From positions 124,001 through 188,000 of the forward strand of contig NZ_RCWZ01000004.1 in the NCBI RefSeq assembly GCF_003675385.1: DNA of 64,000 nucleotides. Reading direction: 5' to 3'. The position numbers were made by a program, and so were the translations under genes. The stretch is from Mucilaginibacter kameinonensis (GTDB taxonomy: Bacteria > Bacteroidota > Bacteroidia > Sphingobacteriales > Sphingobacteriaceae). Of the stretch, positions 42,319 to 50,813 are shown piece after piece (position 1 is the first letter of the stretch; the number at the start of each line of letters is the position of its first letter). The notes under the pieces are model-generated. The model was not told the DNA's origin, searched no databases, and worked only from the letters and a program-made list of their open reading frames with translations.

Positions 42319-43638
42319 ATGAAAACGTTGAAACTACATATTTATATTATTGCAGGTTTATTTCTATTAGGTGCCTGCAAACCCGAGATACATACCCCAA
42401 AACCATCTGCAGGTTCTGTGGATTTTTCAAGATACATCGCGTTGGGCAATTCACTCACAGCCGGGTATGCCGACGGAGGCTTGTATCTTGCAGGCCAGCA
42501 GGTATCTTATCCCAGCATTATAGGTAAACAAATGCAGTCGGTGGGTGGTGGCACATTTTCGCAGCCATTATTCAGTACCGCCCAGGCAAACGGATCGGGC
42601 TATTTATCGCTCACCGGGTTTAATGCCGATGGTACTCCTATTACAACTCCGGTAACTACCAACCTGGCAATACGCGGGGTATTGCCTGTCCCCGGCTTTG
42701 GAAACGTTACTTTATATACCAAATACACCGGCGATATCAACAATTATGGCGTACCTGGCATTAAACTGATGCATATTACTTACGCGCCATACGGCAACCT
42801 TAACGGCTATTTTGAACGCCTGTTACCCGGTAATGCGCCAACAAACTCTACTACGTATCTTGATTTTGTTATGTCTAAACCATTCACTTTCTTCTCCAAC
42901 TGGTTAGGGAATAATGATGCTTTGGCATACGCCACATCGGGCGGTGCAGGCGACGTACTAACCGATAAAAGCACTTTTGCTGCTTTATACAATGTATTGA
43001 TAAACACCCTTACTGCCAAAGGACAAAAAGGCGTAGTTGCAACCGTACCTGATGTAACTTCGATACCTTACTTTAATACTGTTACCGTTGCTGCTATACT
43101 CGCCGGTGTACAGAAAGCTAATCCGGGTGTAAAGGCTTTATATATTAATGCGCTGGTTTCGGGTAGTACTTATGCGCCACGTGCGGCAACAACCAATGAT
43201 CTTGTCATACTTACCTTTCCTACAAGCAAAATCGGGCAACCGGTTGCAACGCCTGTTGGCAACCTTCCTTATGGTTTAACACCATATACACCTATCGACA
43301 ACCAGTATGTACTTGACGAAAAAGAGGTTGCCCTTACCGAGGATTATGTTACTTCTTATAATACCACCATAAAATCAGTAGCAGCATCAAAAGGGCTGGC
43401 GGTATTTGATGCCTATACTTTTTTACAAAATATAAAACAGAACGGCCTTGTGGTAAACGGTGTAAGCGTTAATTCTAATTACATCAGCGGCGGCCTGTTT
43501 TCATTGGATGGCGTACACCTAACACCGCGTGGATATGCTATTGTGGCCAATGAATTTATTAAGGCTATTAATGACAAATACAACTCATCAATACCTCAGG
43601 TAAACATATCAGATTATAATGGGGTTAAGTTTCCCTGA
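42319..43638 (+). CDS. SGNH/GDSL-type lipase-like lipoprotein
   Basis: 439 aa. Lipoprotein signal with lipobox LLGAC near residue 20. Block I is YIALGNSLTAGYADGG (Ser in GNSL instead of GDSL), block III SNWLGNNDALAYA and block V LDGVHLTPRGYAIVANEF with the catalytic Asp-His pair, so the hydrolase triad seems complete. Probably releases fatty acids from lipids or esters at the cell surface for uptake by the FadL-like channel encoded just before it. No secretion domain of the type IX system is seen. Confidence 0.82.
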   Translation: MKTLKLHIYIIAGLFLLGACKPEIHTPKPSAGSVDFSRYIALGNSLTAGYADGGLYLAGQQVSYPSIIGKQMQSVGGGTFSQPLFSTAQANGSGYLSLTGFNADGTPITTPVTTNLAIRGVLPVPGFGNVTLYTKYTGDINNYGVPGIKLMHITYAPYGNLNGYFERLLPGNAPTNSTTYLDFVMSKPFTFFSNWLGNNDALAYATSGGAGDVLTDKSTFAALYNVLINTLTAKGQKGVVATVPDVTSIPYFNTVTVAAILAGVQKANPGVKALYINALVSGSTYAPRAATTNDLVILTFPTSKIGQPVATPVGNLPYGLTPYTPIDNQYVLDEKEVALTEDYVTSYNTTIKSVAASKGLAVFDAYTFLQNIKQNGLVVNGVSVNSNYISGGLFSLDGVHLTPRGYAIVANEFIKAINDKYNSSIPQVNISDYNGVKFP

Positions 43639-43655
43639 TAGTCTTTAGTGAGAAA

Positions 43656-43731
43656 AGTCGAAAGTCTTAAGTTCTAAGTCAGAACAGGGTTTTATTGTCC
43701 CTTATTAACTTAGAACTTAAGACTTTCAACT
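43656..43731. repeat. Palindrome between convergent genes
   Basis: AGTCGAAAGTCTTAAGTTCT plus AAGT (43656-43679) mirrors 43708-43731 with one mismatch in 24. Located exactly between the stops of the SGNH gene and the patatin-like gene, so it may act as a bidirectional terminator as well as being a dispersed repeat. Confidence 0.7.
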
Positions 43732-43751
43732 TATGACTGAAATTACCCAAG

Positions 43752-44591
43752 CTACACATTTGTATTGTCTGCAGATAGGCCTTTACCCTTTTGTCCCTGG
43801 ATAACCTCTCTTAACTTTTCGTTACTATTGATAGTTTTCAAACCCTCTTCATAACCTATCATATAAATTTCCTCGGCGGCATCTACATCAAAAATACCAT
43901 AGCCGCCTAAACCATGCGGTTCAATAACTATATCGCATAACATTTTATGCGCATTAAGACTCGAATTAATTGTTATCATGGCAGCCCTGTCAACCAAGTG
44001 TCCAAAGGATTTAATTGTTGAAACAACAGGCAAATGATTACAGCATGAACCTATGATCAGATCGCAATTGCCTACCAATGGCTCAACAGGGAAATTATTG
44101 AGTATGCCCCCATCAACAAACATATGATCGTTAATGTTAATGGGCCTGAAAATACCGGGCAAACAGCAGGAGGCTAAAATAGCTATATCCAGCTCACCCT
44201 CGGTAAAGTAAACCAGTTTTGCTTCTCCAATGTCAACCGCCGGAATGGTAACACGTGTTTTGAGGTTTTGAAAGGAGTTATGCGAAATGTATTTATTGAT
44301 CAATACCCTGGTATGTAATATAGAGATCAATCCGTTGCTACCAAATGCAGGGCGTAACAACTTAAGCAGGCTGTTTTCCTTGATGAGCCTTAAAATTTCT
44401 TTTGGTGCATACCCCTCTGCAAAAAAAGCCGCAGCTATTGCGCCCGCGCTTGTACCCGATATATGCGAGAATTTGATACCATAATCGGTAAGAGCCTGCA
44501 TAACCCCCAGGTGCGACACGCCTCTGACCCCACCTCCAGACAACACTAATCCTATCTTTTTAGAGCCATTTTGATCGATGTTTGTATTCAT
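43752..44591 (-). CDS. Patatin-like phospholipase
   Basis: 279 aa from the ATG at 44591 (MNTNIDQNGSKKIGLV); a TTG nine codons upstream is less likely. GLVLSGGGVRGVSHLGV is the oxyanion-hole glycine loop, GTSAGAIAA holds the nucleophile Ser and DGGILNNFPVEPL the catalytic Asp of the Ser-Asp dyad. No signal peptide, so it is cytoplasmic like the YchK/RssA group. Lipid acyl hydrolase; its neighbour is the lipase-like lipoprotein but it is transcribed convergently and need not belong to the same regulon. Confidence 0.88.
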   Translation of the reverse strand: MNTNIDQNGSKKIGLVLSGGGVRGVSHLGVMQALTDYGIKFSHISGTSAGAIAAAFFAEGYAPKEILRLIKENSLLKLLRPAFGSNGLISILHTRVLINKYISHNSFQNLKTRVTIPAVDIGEAKLVYFTEGELDIAILASCCLPGIFRPININDHMFVDGGILNNFPVEPLVGNCDLIIGSCCNHLPVVSTIKSFGHLVDRAAMITINSSLNAHKMLCDIVIEPHGLGGYGIFDVDAAEEIYMIGYEEGLKTINSNEKLREVIQGQKGKGLSADNTNV

Positions 44592-44658
44592 TGTGTATAG
44601 GTTATCATTAGCCGCCAACTATGACAAGTTACCGGAGCGCTGAGGTCAATATATGACT

Positions 44659-44838
44659 TTATTCAAATAAGATAAATTTTTCCGTCAAATCATTTTTCTG
44701 TGCTAAACAATGCCCCTCCGTCTTCAAAACAACATAGTCACAGCACTGCCCCAGGGCCCTTTTAGTCAATACGTCCCCATCTTCATACAGGCTCTCTAAA
44801 ATCGAAAATTTCTTTACAGCAGAGGAGGTTTCGACCAT
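44659..44838 (-). CDS. Small hypothetical protein (59 aa)
   Basis: MVETSSAVKKFSILESLYED... with three cysteines (GQCCDYVVLKTEGHC). It lies 67 nt upstream of the patatin-like gene on the same strand, has an AGGAGG-like purine run nowhere obvious, and fills the middle of the 356-bp gap 44592-44947. Coding character is moderate; no family recognised. Confidence 0.4.
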   Translation of the reverse strand: MVETSSAVKKFSILESLYEDGDVLTKRALGQCCDYVVLKTEGHCLAQKNDLTEKFILFE

Positions 44839-44947
44839 AATACATTCTATTTACTATTTATTTACAAAGTTTACATTTTAATTTACAATCCTGATTACTT
44901 AAGCCCCAAAACACCAAAGTAGATTTGTTTCATCAAATTAACAGGTT

Positions 44948-46063
44948 ATGAAAAATCAAAAAGTGAAAAAATTATTTGTGTTTGTTCCGGCTATCCTCCT
45001 GGTTTTATTTCTGCTGAATTCTTTTGCACTAAAAGAAAAGGATGCTGGAAAAAAAACAACAGAAGGGACAAAATCAGGGCTTTTGAACATCATTTTCAGA
45101 TCTACTGATGGCGGAGAAACATGGCAGAACATTAGCGAAGGACTGCCTGAAAATTTGCAGAGAGAGGGTGTGTGGATTAATGGTTTATTTGCAAATGACC
45201 GTGGGCTCTATTTACGTGCGGGTAACGGAGTTTATCACAGTGAACCAAATTCCACAACTCCTTTTTGGACAAAAGATATTCTCCGTGGTGAACAACGCAA
45301 TATTGCCCCTGGCAAGAACGGGATACTTGCATATAATTTCAGGGGGCAATTTTTACAAAAAATAAACGGCACGAGTGATTGGAAGCCCATGTACACGAAT
45401 TTTCAGGAGCAAGCTGTACGCATAGACAAAACGATAGATTGGATGTACAATAATTATAAAGAGCGGGAAGTACGCAGCGTTTTTGAAACCGCCGGGGGCA
45501 CAGTTTTCATTAGCTCCAACAACATGCTTTTCAGATCAACTAACAGTGGAAAAACCTGGGAACAAGTGCATGTTGGAGACGGTTCAATGAAATTGGCCGA
45601 GTCAAACGGTGTAATCCTGGCCACCAACAAGGATGGAATATTAAGATCGACAGATAATGGTCAAAACTGGGATCAGGTGCTTAGTGAAGGGGGCGCTGGT
45701 ATAACTGTGGAACGTATTGATGGTGGATTTGCTGCTATAATAAACAACACAATAACCAATACAAACAGTTTACACATTTCACTGGATAGCGGAAAAACCT
45801 GGAATGCCATTGGCGAAGAACTTCAACCTTCCTGGAATAGTTTATTAATGAAAAAAATAGGCCTACTTCAATCTTCATCGAATATTTTGTCTATCAAACA
45901 AATGGGTAAATATTTAATATGTGGTCGTTCAGATGGTATATTCAGGTCATCAGACATGGGCAAAACATGGAAACAGCTGGTACTTCCTTCGGTAGAAAAC
46001 AGGGGCTTCAATTTATCTGTTTCAGGCAACGTAATTTATATCATGCCAAATAAAGGATGTTGA
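44948..46063 (+). CDS. Exported Asp-box/BNR repeat protein
   Basis: 371 aa with a signal or anchor helix (LFVFVPAILLVLFLLNSFAL). Five Asp-box motifs of the S-x-D-x-G-x-x-W type: STDGGETW (about 50), STNSGKTW (197), STDNGQNW (235), SLDSGKTW (278) and SSDMGKTW (334), giving a beta-propeller like those of sialidases and sortilin/YCF48-type proteins. No sialidase catalytic set (FRIP, paired Arg, Tyr) is seen, so a binding or unknown role is more likely. Confidence 0.75.
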   Translation: MKNQKVKKLFVFVPAILLVLFLLNSFALKEKDAGKKTTEGTKSGLLNIIFRSTDGGETWQNISEGLPENLQREGVWINGLFANDRGLYLRAGNGVYHSEPNSTTPFWTKDILRGEQRNIAPGKNGILAYNFRGQFLQKINGTSDWKPMYTNFQEQAVRIDKTIDWMYNNYKEREVRSVFETAGGTVFISSNNMLFRSTNSGKTWEQVHVGDGSMKLAESNGVILATNKDGILRSTDNGQNWDQVLSEGGAGITVERIDGGFAAIINNTITNTNSLHISLDSGKTWNAIGEELQPSWNSLLMKKIGLLQSSSNILSIKQMGKYLICGRSDGIFRSSDMGKTWKQLVLPSVENRGFNLSVSGNVIYIMPNKGC

Positions 46064-46255
46064 AAAATCCCAAAGCCCTATAATACTACTTATAAAAAAA
46101 GCCCGTCAGCGGTATAAGCTTTATATTCAATAATGTTGGATATTCTTCCCGCCGCCTTATTCAAAAATTATAGTTTCGAACACTTAAATACATAAAACTT
46201 TCAAATTCTCAATAAAATATTTGAAAACCTTTATCGCCAAGCGTACTTAAAAATG

Positions 46256-46289
46256 AAGCGATTAGGTGAAAGACACTAATCGCTTTTTT
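46256..46289 (+). terminator. Rho-independent terminator
   Basis: AAGCGATTAG (46256-46265) pairs perfectly with CTAATCGCTT (46276-46285), followed by TTTT. It lies 190 bp after the Asp-box gene. The rest of the 406-bp gap 46064-46469 shows nothing recognisable. Confidence 0.75.
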
Positions 46290-46469
46290 GTTATCCAAAT
46301 TTTCGGGAGAAACATTTTCCATTTATGACGGTCATAGCATCGTCTTCAAATTGAGAAATCGCCAAAACCTCTAAATTTTCTTTTGCACACGAATATGACT
46401 ATCATCCTTTTTCCCCATTATGATTAAATCTAATAACTTAACTTAGGATAATTCAAAAATGTTGTTTCA

Positions 46470-47516
46470 ATGAAGTTATTTGATAAAATATTTAATACTA
46501 ACACAGTTTCTCCGCAACCTGAAATAACTAAGATTACCCGAACAGAAATCATTGAAGGATTTTCCCTTCCCGGTATTATCCATAATATTCAGTATCATTT
46601 TACCGGTTTACAGGTTTATAGCGATGGGTTGATTTCTTGTTGGGAAATGGTTGATCTAACTATGCTTAAAGAAAAAATAGAAAGAGGCTGGTTGGTTACT
46701 TCTATTCCCGAAGGAGAAGCGATCTCTATCCATAATTTAGGACATTGGTATATTAAACATGGAGAATGGGAACACTCTAAAGAAAGCTTATATAATCTTA
46801 TTCATACTTTAGTAAAGCAATTAAATCCTACTCTCGAAAACCTTCATAATTATAACGGCAATAACTCAAAAAAAATTGGCAAAGCCAACATCGCTAAACA
46901 TTTTATACCTAATCCAAAGCCATATTACTACGAAGATCCAAACTCTTTCGTACCACGAAAAATAAGTGGTGAAAAGTTTCATTTCTTTTTTAGAAACGAT
47001 GATGAAAAAACTTATTTGGCTGAATTATCGATATACAAAAACGGCCATGTCGAAATAACTAACCTGCCAGTAAAAAAAACGCTAAAATTTGAAGAGTTAA
47101 ATGATCACATTAATCGTGGAATTATAACCACTAAATTAAAAACAGGTGAAACCGTCACTATTTTAAACTTGGGCTCTTTCAAAGTGAAATCAGGTAACGG
47201 AGTGGACATTAAACATAAAATGAATGAGTTAGCTGACAAACTCAGTGAATTAAATGGCCGTGAGAATAGCATTGCAAAATGTGCGAGAATTTTTGCTGAA
47301 TATAAAGCGGCTCCCTCTGTAAAATTAAGATATATGCTCAGAGATGCCTATGAGTCGGTGCCAGAACATCAAAGAATTTTTGTTGGGACGATGGACACAA
47401 AAGATTATGAAGTTCGTCAGGTTATTTATGGCAATAAAGTAAAAAAAGAGTTTGAAGCAGAAAATGGCTATGATTATCCGTACGATGATATGCCCCAACC
47501 AATTGATGAAGAATAA
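46470..47516 (+). CDS. Cytoplasmic protein with two copies of an uncharacterised domain
   Basis: 348 aa, no signal peptide. Two related about 100-residue units: residues 30-115 (YHFTGLQVYSDGLISCWEMV, then GWLVTSIPEGEAISIHNLG) and 165-255 (TYLAELSIYKNGHVEITNLP, then GIITTKLKTGETVTILNLG). Each has strand-G-strand, a charged helix and an 'x-TGE-x-V-x-I-x-N-LG' turn. A helical C-terminal part (260-325) follows. I do not know the family. It stands alone between two terminator-bounded gaps. Confidence 0.6.
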   Translation: MKLFDKIFNTNTVSPQPEITKITRTEIIEGFSLPGIIHNIQYHFTGLQVYSDGLISCWEMVDLTMLKEKIERGWLVTSIPEGEAISIHNLGHWYIKHGEWEHSKESLYNLIHTLVKQLNPTLENLHNYNGNNSKKIGKANIAKHFIPNPKPYYYEDPNSFVPRKISGEKFHFFFRNDDEKTYLAELSIYKNGHVEITNLPVKKTLKFEELNDHINRGIITTKLKTGETVTILNLGSFKVKSGNGVDIKHKMNELADKLSELNGRENSIAKCARIFAEYKAAPSVKLRYMLRDAYESVPEHQRIFVGTMDTKDYEVRQVIYGNKVKKEFEAENGYDYPYDDMPQPIDEE

Positions 47517-47687
47517 TCAATTTAATTTATCGTTTGGAAAACTGCCCTATTCTATTATTCCATAACCTTTATTACAGCACACACAAGATCCTCTTCGGAA
47601 TATCACCCCCTAATCAATTTATTAACAAAATGTTGTTTCAGGCGTAATTTCATAGCAGGTACATTGGTTTTCAAAAATGTCCCCGCT

Positions 47688-48584
47688 ATGAAATTTAAAC
47701 TACTCGCTTATCTGTTGCTTTTTACAGCATACTTCGCAAACGCACAACAAAAGGTTATTCAGCTTTATAAAGGCACTGCGCCCGGATCTGAAAACTGGAC
47801 ATGGCAGGAAGCGGTGAGCGAACATAATGCTGCTAATACCCGTAAGGTATATAATGTGGTGCATCCATCACTTGGCGTTTTCTTACCTGATCCGGCGATA
47901 GCTACCGGTACGGCGGTTGTTATCTGTCCCGGGGGAAGCTTTCAGACCTTATCCATCGATAATGAGGGAAACGAAGAAGCTAAATGGCTCAATGAACATG
48001 GCGTAGCTGCCTTTGTGCTTAAATATCGCGTAATCCATAGTCTCACCAACGACCCTGTGAGTGAGGTAACCGCCAACTACAAAACCCAAAGTTACCACGA
48101 CAATGCGGTAAAGCTATTCCCATTGGCGCTTGCGGATGCCCGGTTGGCCATAAGTTATGTGCGTGAGCATGCAGCGGAATATAATTTGTCACCTTCAAAA
48201 ATAGGCATTATGGGCTTTTCGGCGGGGGGCACCCTTGCAGCGGCATCTGCTTATAAATATACCCCGGCAAACAAACCCGACTTTGTCGCGCTTCTGTACC
48301 CCTTCTTCCCTGCGGAGTTACAATCGGAAATATTACCCGATGCTCCACCAATGTTTGTAACCGCCGCCGCCGATGACGAACTGGGCCTTGCACCGCACAG
48401 CGTTGATATCTATCAAAAATGGGTAGCCTCAAAACAGATTGCCGAACTGCATATGTACACCAAAGGAGGCCATGGTTTTGGTATGCGTAAACAAAATTTA
48501 CCTACTGATAAATGGATTGAACGCTTTGGCGAATGGATGGGCCTTGAAGGTTTCTTAAAACCTAACCCAATTGCAGTTAAATAG
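47688..48584 (+). CDS. Secreted alpha/beta hydrolase (esterase, BD-FAE/acetylxylan-esterase-like)
   Basis: 298 aa from the ATG at 47688 with signal peptide MKFKLLAYLLLFTAYFANAQ; the frame is open 8 codons further upstream. VVICPGGSFQ is the oxyanion-hole block, GIMGFSAGGTLAA the nucleophile elbow (Ser) and GGHGFGM the catalytic His; the Asp is likely in AAADDELG. Deacetylates or de-esterifies carbohydrates, fitting the following glycan-degradation region. Confidence 0.85.
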   Translation: MKFKLLAYLLLFTAYFANAQQKVIQLYKGTAPGSENWTWQEAVSEHNAANTRKVYNVVHPSLGVFLPDPAIATGTAVVICPGGSFQTLSIDNEGNEEAKWLNEHGVAAFVLKYRVIHSLTNDPVSEVTANYKTQSYHDNAVKLFPLALADARLAISYVREHAAEYNLSPSKIGIMGFSAGGTLAAASAYKYTPANKPDFVALLYPFFPAELQSEILPDAPPMFVTAAADDELGLAPHSVDIYQKWVASKQIAELHMYTKGGHGFGMRKQNLPTDKWIERFGEWMGLEGFLKPNPIAVK

Positions 48585-48636
48585 CACCCAGGCTGCTATC
48601 CCGTTATTAGGTGAACTGGCAATTTCCGTTTAGAAC

Positions 48637-48677
48637 AAAACAAACGCTGCAGATTATTGATCTGCAGCGGTTGTTTG
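48637..48677. terminator. Bidirectional terminator
   Basis: CGCTGCAGAT (48645-48654) and ATCTGCAGCG (48660-48669) form a perfect stem with a 5-nt loop, with A-rich and T-rich flanks on either side. It lies between the convergent hydrolase and inositol oxygenase genes. Confidence 0.75.
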
Positions 48678-48693
48678 CATATTTTGCTTTCTC

Positions 48694-49575
48694 TTAAAAC
48701 TTCAATGTCGATGGCAAATACTTCGCCACAAGATCCTCGTAATATGGCCTTAACTCTTTCCAGTTTGGAGGTACCGGGCTTTTTGAATAAAGATCATAAG
48801 GGTTAAACTGATTAACCGCCTTAAACAGCTGATGATCATGTGGGGTCATCAGATGGCTATATGCGTTTTCGCGATGTTGAGGGTAAAACGAATGGTAACG
48901 CAGCATGTACAAAGCCGGCTCAGGCAAGTATGGCTTCAGCATGTGATAAACATATTCATCGTGGCCCCAGGTCATGTGTACGTTATCTAAACCGCAATTG
49001 GGCTCATAAATACCGTATTTGGTATTATAACGCGGATCATGATGATCTTTGTTAAGATCAAAGTATTCGGAGAAAATGATCTTATCTGAGAACGCGCAGC
49101 CTACCGGATAGCTATCACCTACCACAGCCCATTGTGGTTCGCCGAAAAGGCATAATACTTTGCCCATATCATGGAACAAACCGGTTAACACCATCCAATC
49201 CGGACGGCCATCGGCACGGATAGCTTCAGAGGTTTGCAACAGGTGTTGAAGCTGATCAAGATCTGTATCCGGATCTGAGTCGTCAACCAGTTGGTTCAGG
49301 AAATCAAACGCATCCCAAACAGACATTTCTTTTTTATCAAACTTCAGGTATTGCTCCTTCTTTTCCAGTACAAAATCATAAGTTTGGTTAATATGCTGTA
49401 AGCGATAAAACTCCCTTACGCTATCTTTTAAATTATTTTCATAATCGCGGTAAGCTTCGGTGTCCCTGCCTGCGGCAATGGTATCGGCATCAGGATAACG
49501 GACTAACAGATCGTCTTCCCATTCATCTATTGAATTTAACGGACCTTGATTTTGTGTGTTGCTAATCTGGCTCAT
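48694..49575 (-). CDS. Inositol oxygenase (MIOX family)
   Basis: 293 aa. The HD-domain di-iron site is visible: LTGLFHDMGKVLCLFGEPQW (His-Asp near 134), FDLNKDHHDPRYNTKYG and MTWGHDEYVYHML (His-Asp near 205), plus MLRYHSFYPQHRENAY. Oxidises myo-inositol to D-glucuronate. Same length as eukaryotic MIOX. It is divergent from the LacI regulator; a perfect 14-bp palindrome lies between them. Confidence 0.9.
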   Translation of the reverse strand: MSQISNTQNQGPLNSIDEWEDDLLVRYPDADTIAAGRDTEAYRDYENNLKDSVREFYRLQHINQTYDFVLEKKEQYLKFDKKEMSVWDAFDFLNQLVDDSDPDTDLDQLQHLLQTSEAIRADGRPDWMVLTGLFHDMGKVLCLFGEPQWAVVGDSYPVGCAFSDKIIFSEYFDLNKDHHDPRYNTKYGIYEPNCGLDNVHMTWGHDEYVYHMLKPYLPEPALYMLRYHSFYPQHRENAYSHLMTPHDHQLFKAVNQFNPYDLYSKSPVPPNWKELRPYYEDLVAKYLPSTLKF

Positions 49576-49680
49576 AATTTGGTTGGTTTAAAGCAGCATT
49601 GTTGGACAATTCTGCTTATGTCTTCTCTCAAATTTCCTGATTCCAAACATCAATTTTACCAAATTTGGGATATTTATTTA

Positions 49681-49694
49681 CTTAATCGATTAAG
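49681..49694. promoter_or_regulatory. LacI-type operator palindrome
   Basis: CTTAATCGATTAAG is a perfect palindrome centred on CG, the hallmark of LacI/PurR-family sites. It lies between the divergent inositol oxygenase (start 49575) and LacI-family (start 49782) genes. Confidence 0.65.
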
Positions 49695-49781
49695 CCTCTG
49701 CGTGTTAAAACAAGATCTCAAATAATAGCCAAAGGCCTTTTTTCGTTATATTGCCGGGCTCAATTTAAATATCTCTTTACA

Positions 49782-50813
49782 ATGACTTCCGGTAACAAAA
49801 GCGACAAGGTGAATATGAAAACACTGGCGGCAGAGCTTAAACTCTCCACCGCTACTATTTCAAAAGCCCTGCGCGATAGTTATGACATTGGCCAGGAAAC
49901 CAAACAAAGAGTTATGGAGGCGGCGCGCCGTTTAAATTATGTACCTAATGTTTACGCGAGCAGTCTCCGCAGGCAGAGCAGTAATACTATAGCTATCATC
50001 ATTCCCGAAATTGCCGATAGTTTTTTTAGCCAGGCTATTAATGGTATTGAAAGTATCATTGCTCCCGAAAAATATCATTCCCTGATCTACCTTACACACG
50101 ACGATTCCCAACGCGAAGCATCCATGCTTGGGGATCTGGCCAGCGGTCGTGTAGATGGCGTGATCATGTCTGTTGCCAGTAACACGGAAGATACCTCTCA
50201 CATAAAAACCTTACAGGAAACGGGGATCCCAATCGTTTTTTTCGACAGGGTATGTGAGGATGTAAACGCGGATAAAATTATAACTGACGATTTTAATAGC
50301 GCCTATATAGCTACCAACCACTTATTGCAGTCAGGATGTAAAAACATCTCATTAATCACCATCAGCGGCTTTCCGAGCATTTTATCAGCCCGTGAGCAGG
50401 GTTACCGGAAAGCCTTGGCCGATAACGGAATCACGATTGAAGAAACAGGGATTGTAACCTGCTCAAATAAATATAATACTGAAAATGTTGGGATCATTAA
50501 AGAACATCTAAGCACCGCAATGCCCGATGGTATAGTAGCAACGGTTGAGCATTTAACCACCTCAACCTACCTGGCCTGCGACGAGCTCAAGCTGAAGATC
50601 CCGGATGATGTTAAAGTGATCTGTTTCACCAACCAGATTACAGCAGCTATACTTAATCCGCCGCTAACCACCATTTTGCAACCGGCCTATGATATGGGAA
50701 AACAAGCGGCCGAAATACTTTTCGGCCGCTTGTCGGGAAGGATTATTACGGCAGAACAAGAGCTGGTAATGCCTTCACAACTGATTGCAAGGGCATCTAC
50801 AGCGTCCAATTAA
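49782..50813 (+). CDS. LacI-family transcriptional regulator
   Basis: 343 aa. The N-terminal LacI domain has KTLAAELKLSTATISKALR, then VMEAARRLNYVPNVYASSLR with the hinge. The periplasmic-binding-like effector domain follows (TIAIIIPEIADSFFSQAING, VDGVIMSVASN, IPIVFFDRVCEDVNADKI, GIVATVEHLT). Sugar-responsive repressor or activator; the operator at 49681 suggests control of inositol oxygenase and itself. Its stop overlaps that of the GH92 gene by 4 nt. Confidence 0.92.
   Translation: MTSGNKSDKVNMKTLAAELKLSTATISKALRDSYDIGQETKQRVMEAARRLNYVPNVYASSLRRQSSNTIAIIIPEIADSFFSQAINGIESIIAPEKYHSLIYLTHDDSQREASMLGDLASGRVDGVIMSVASNTEDTSHIKTLQETGIPIVFFDRVCEDVNADKIITDDFNSAYIATNHLLQSGCKNISLITISGFPSILSAREQGYRKALADNGITIEETGIVTCSNKYNTENVGIIKEHLSTAMPDGIVATVEHLTTSTYLACDELKLKIPDDVKVICFTNQITAAILNPPLTTILQPAYDMGKQAAEILFGRLSGRIITAEQELVMPSQLIARASTASN

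Noticed and set aside
44948..46063. Sialidase
   Set aside because: Asp boxes are present, but the catalytic motifs of sialidases are not seen.
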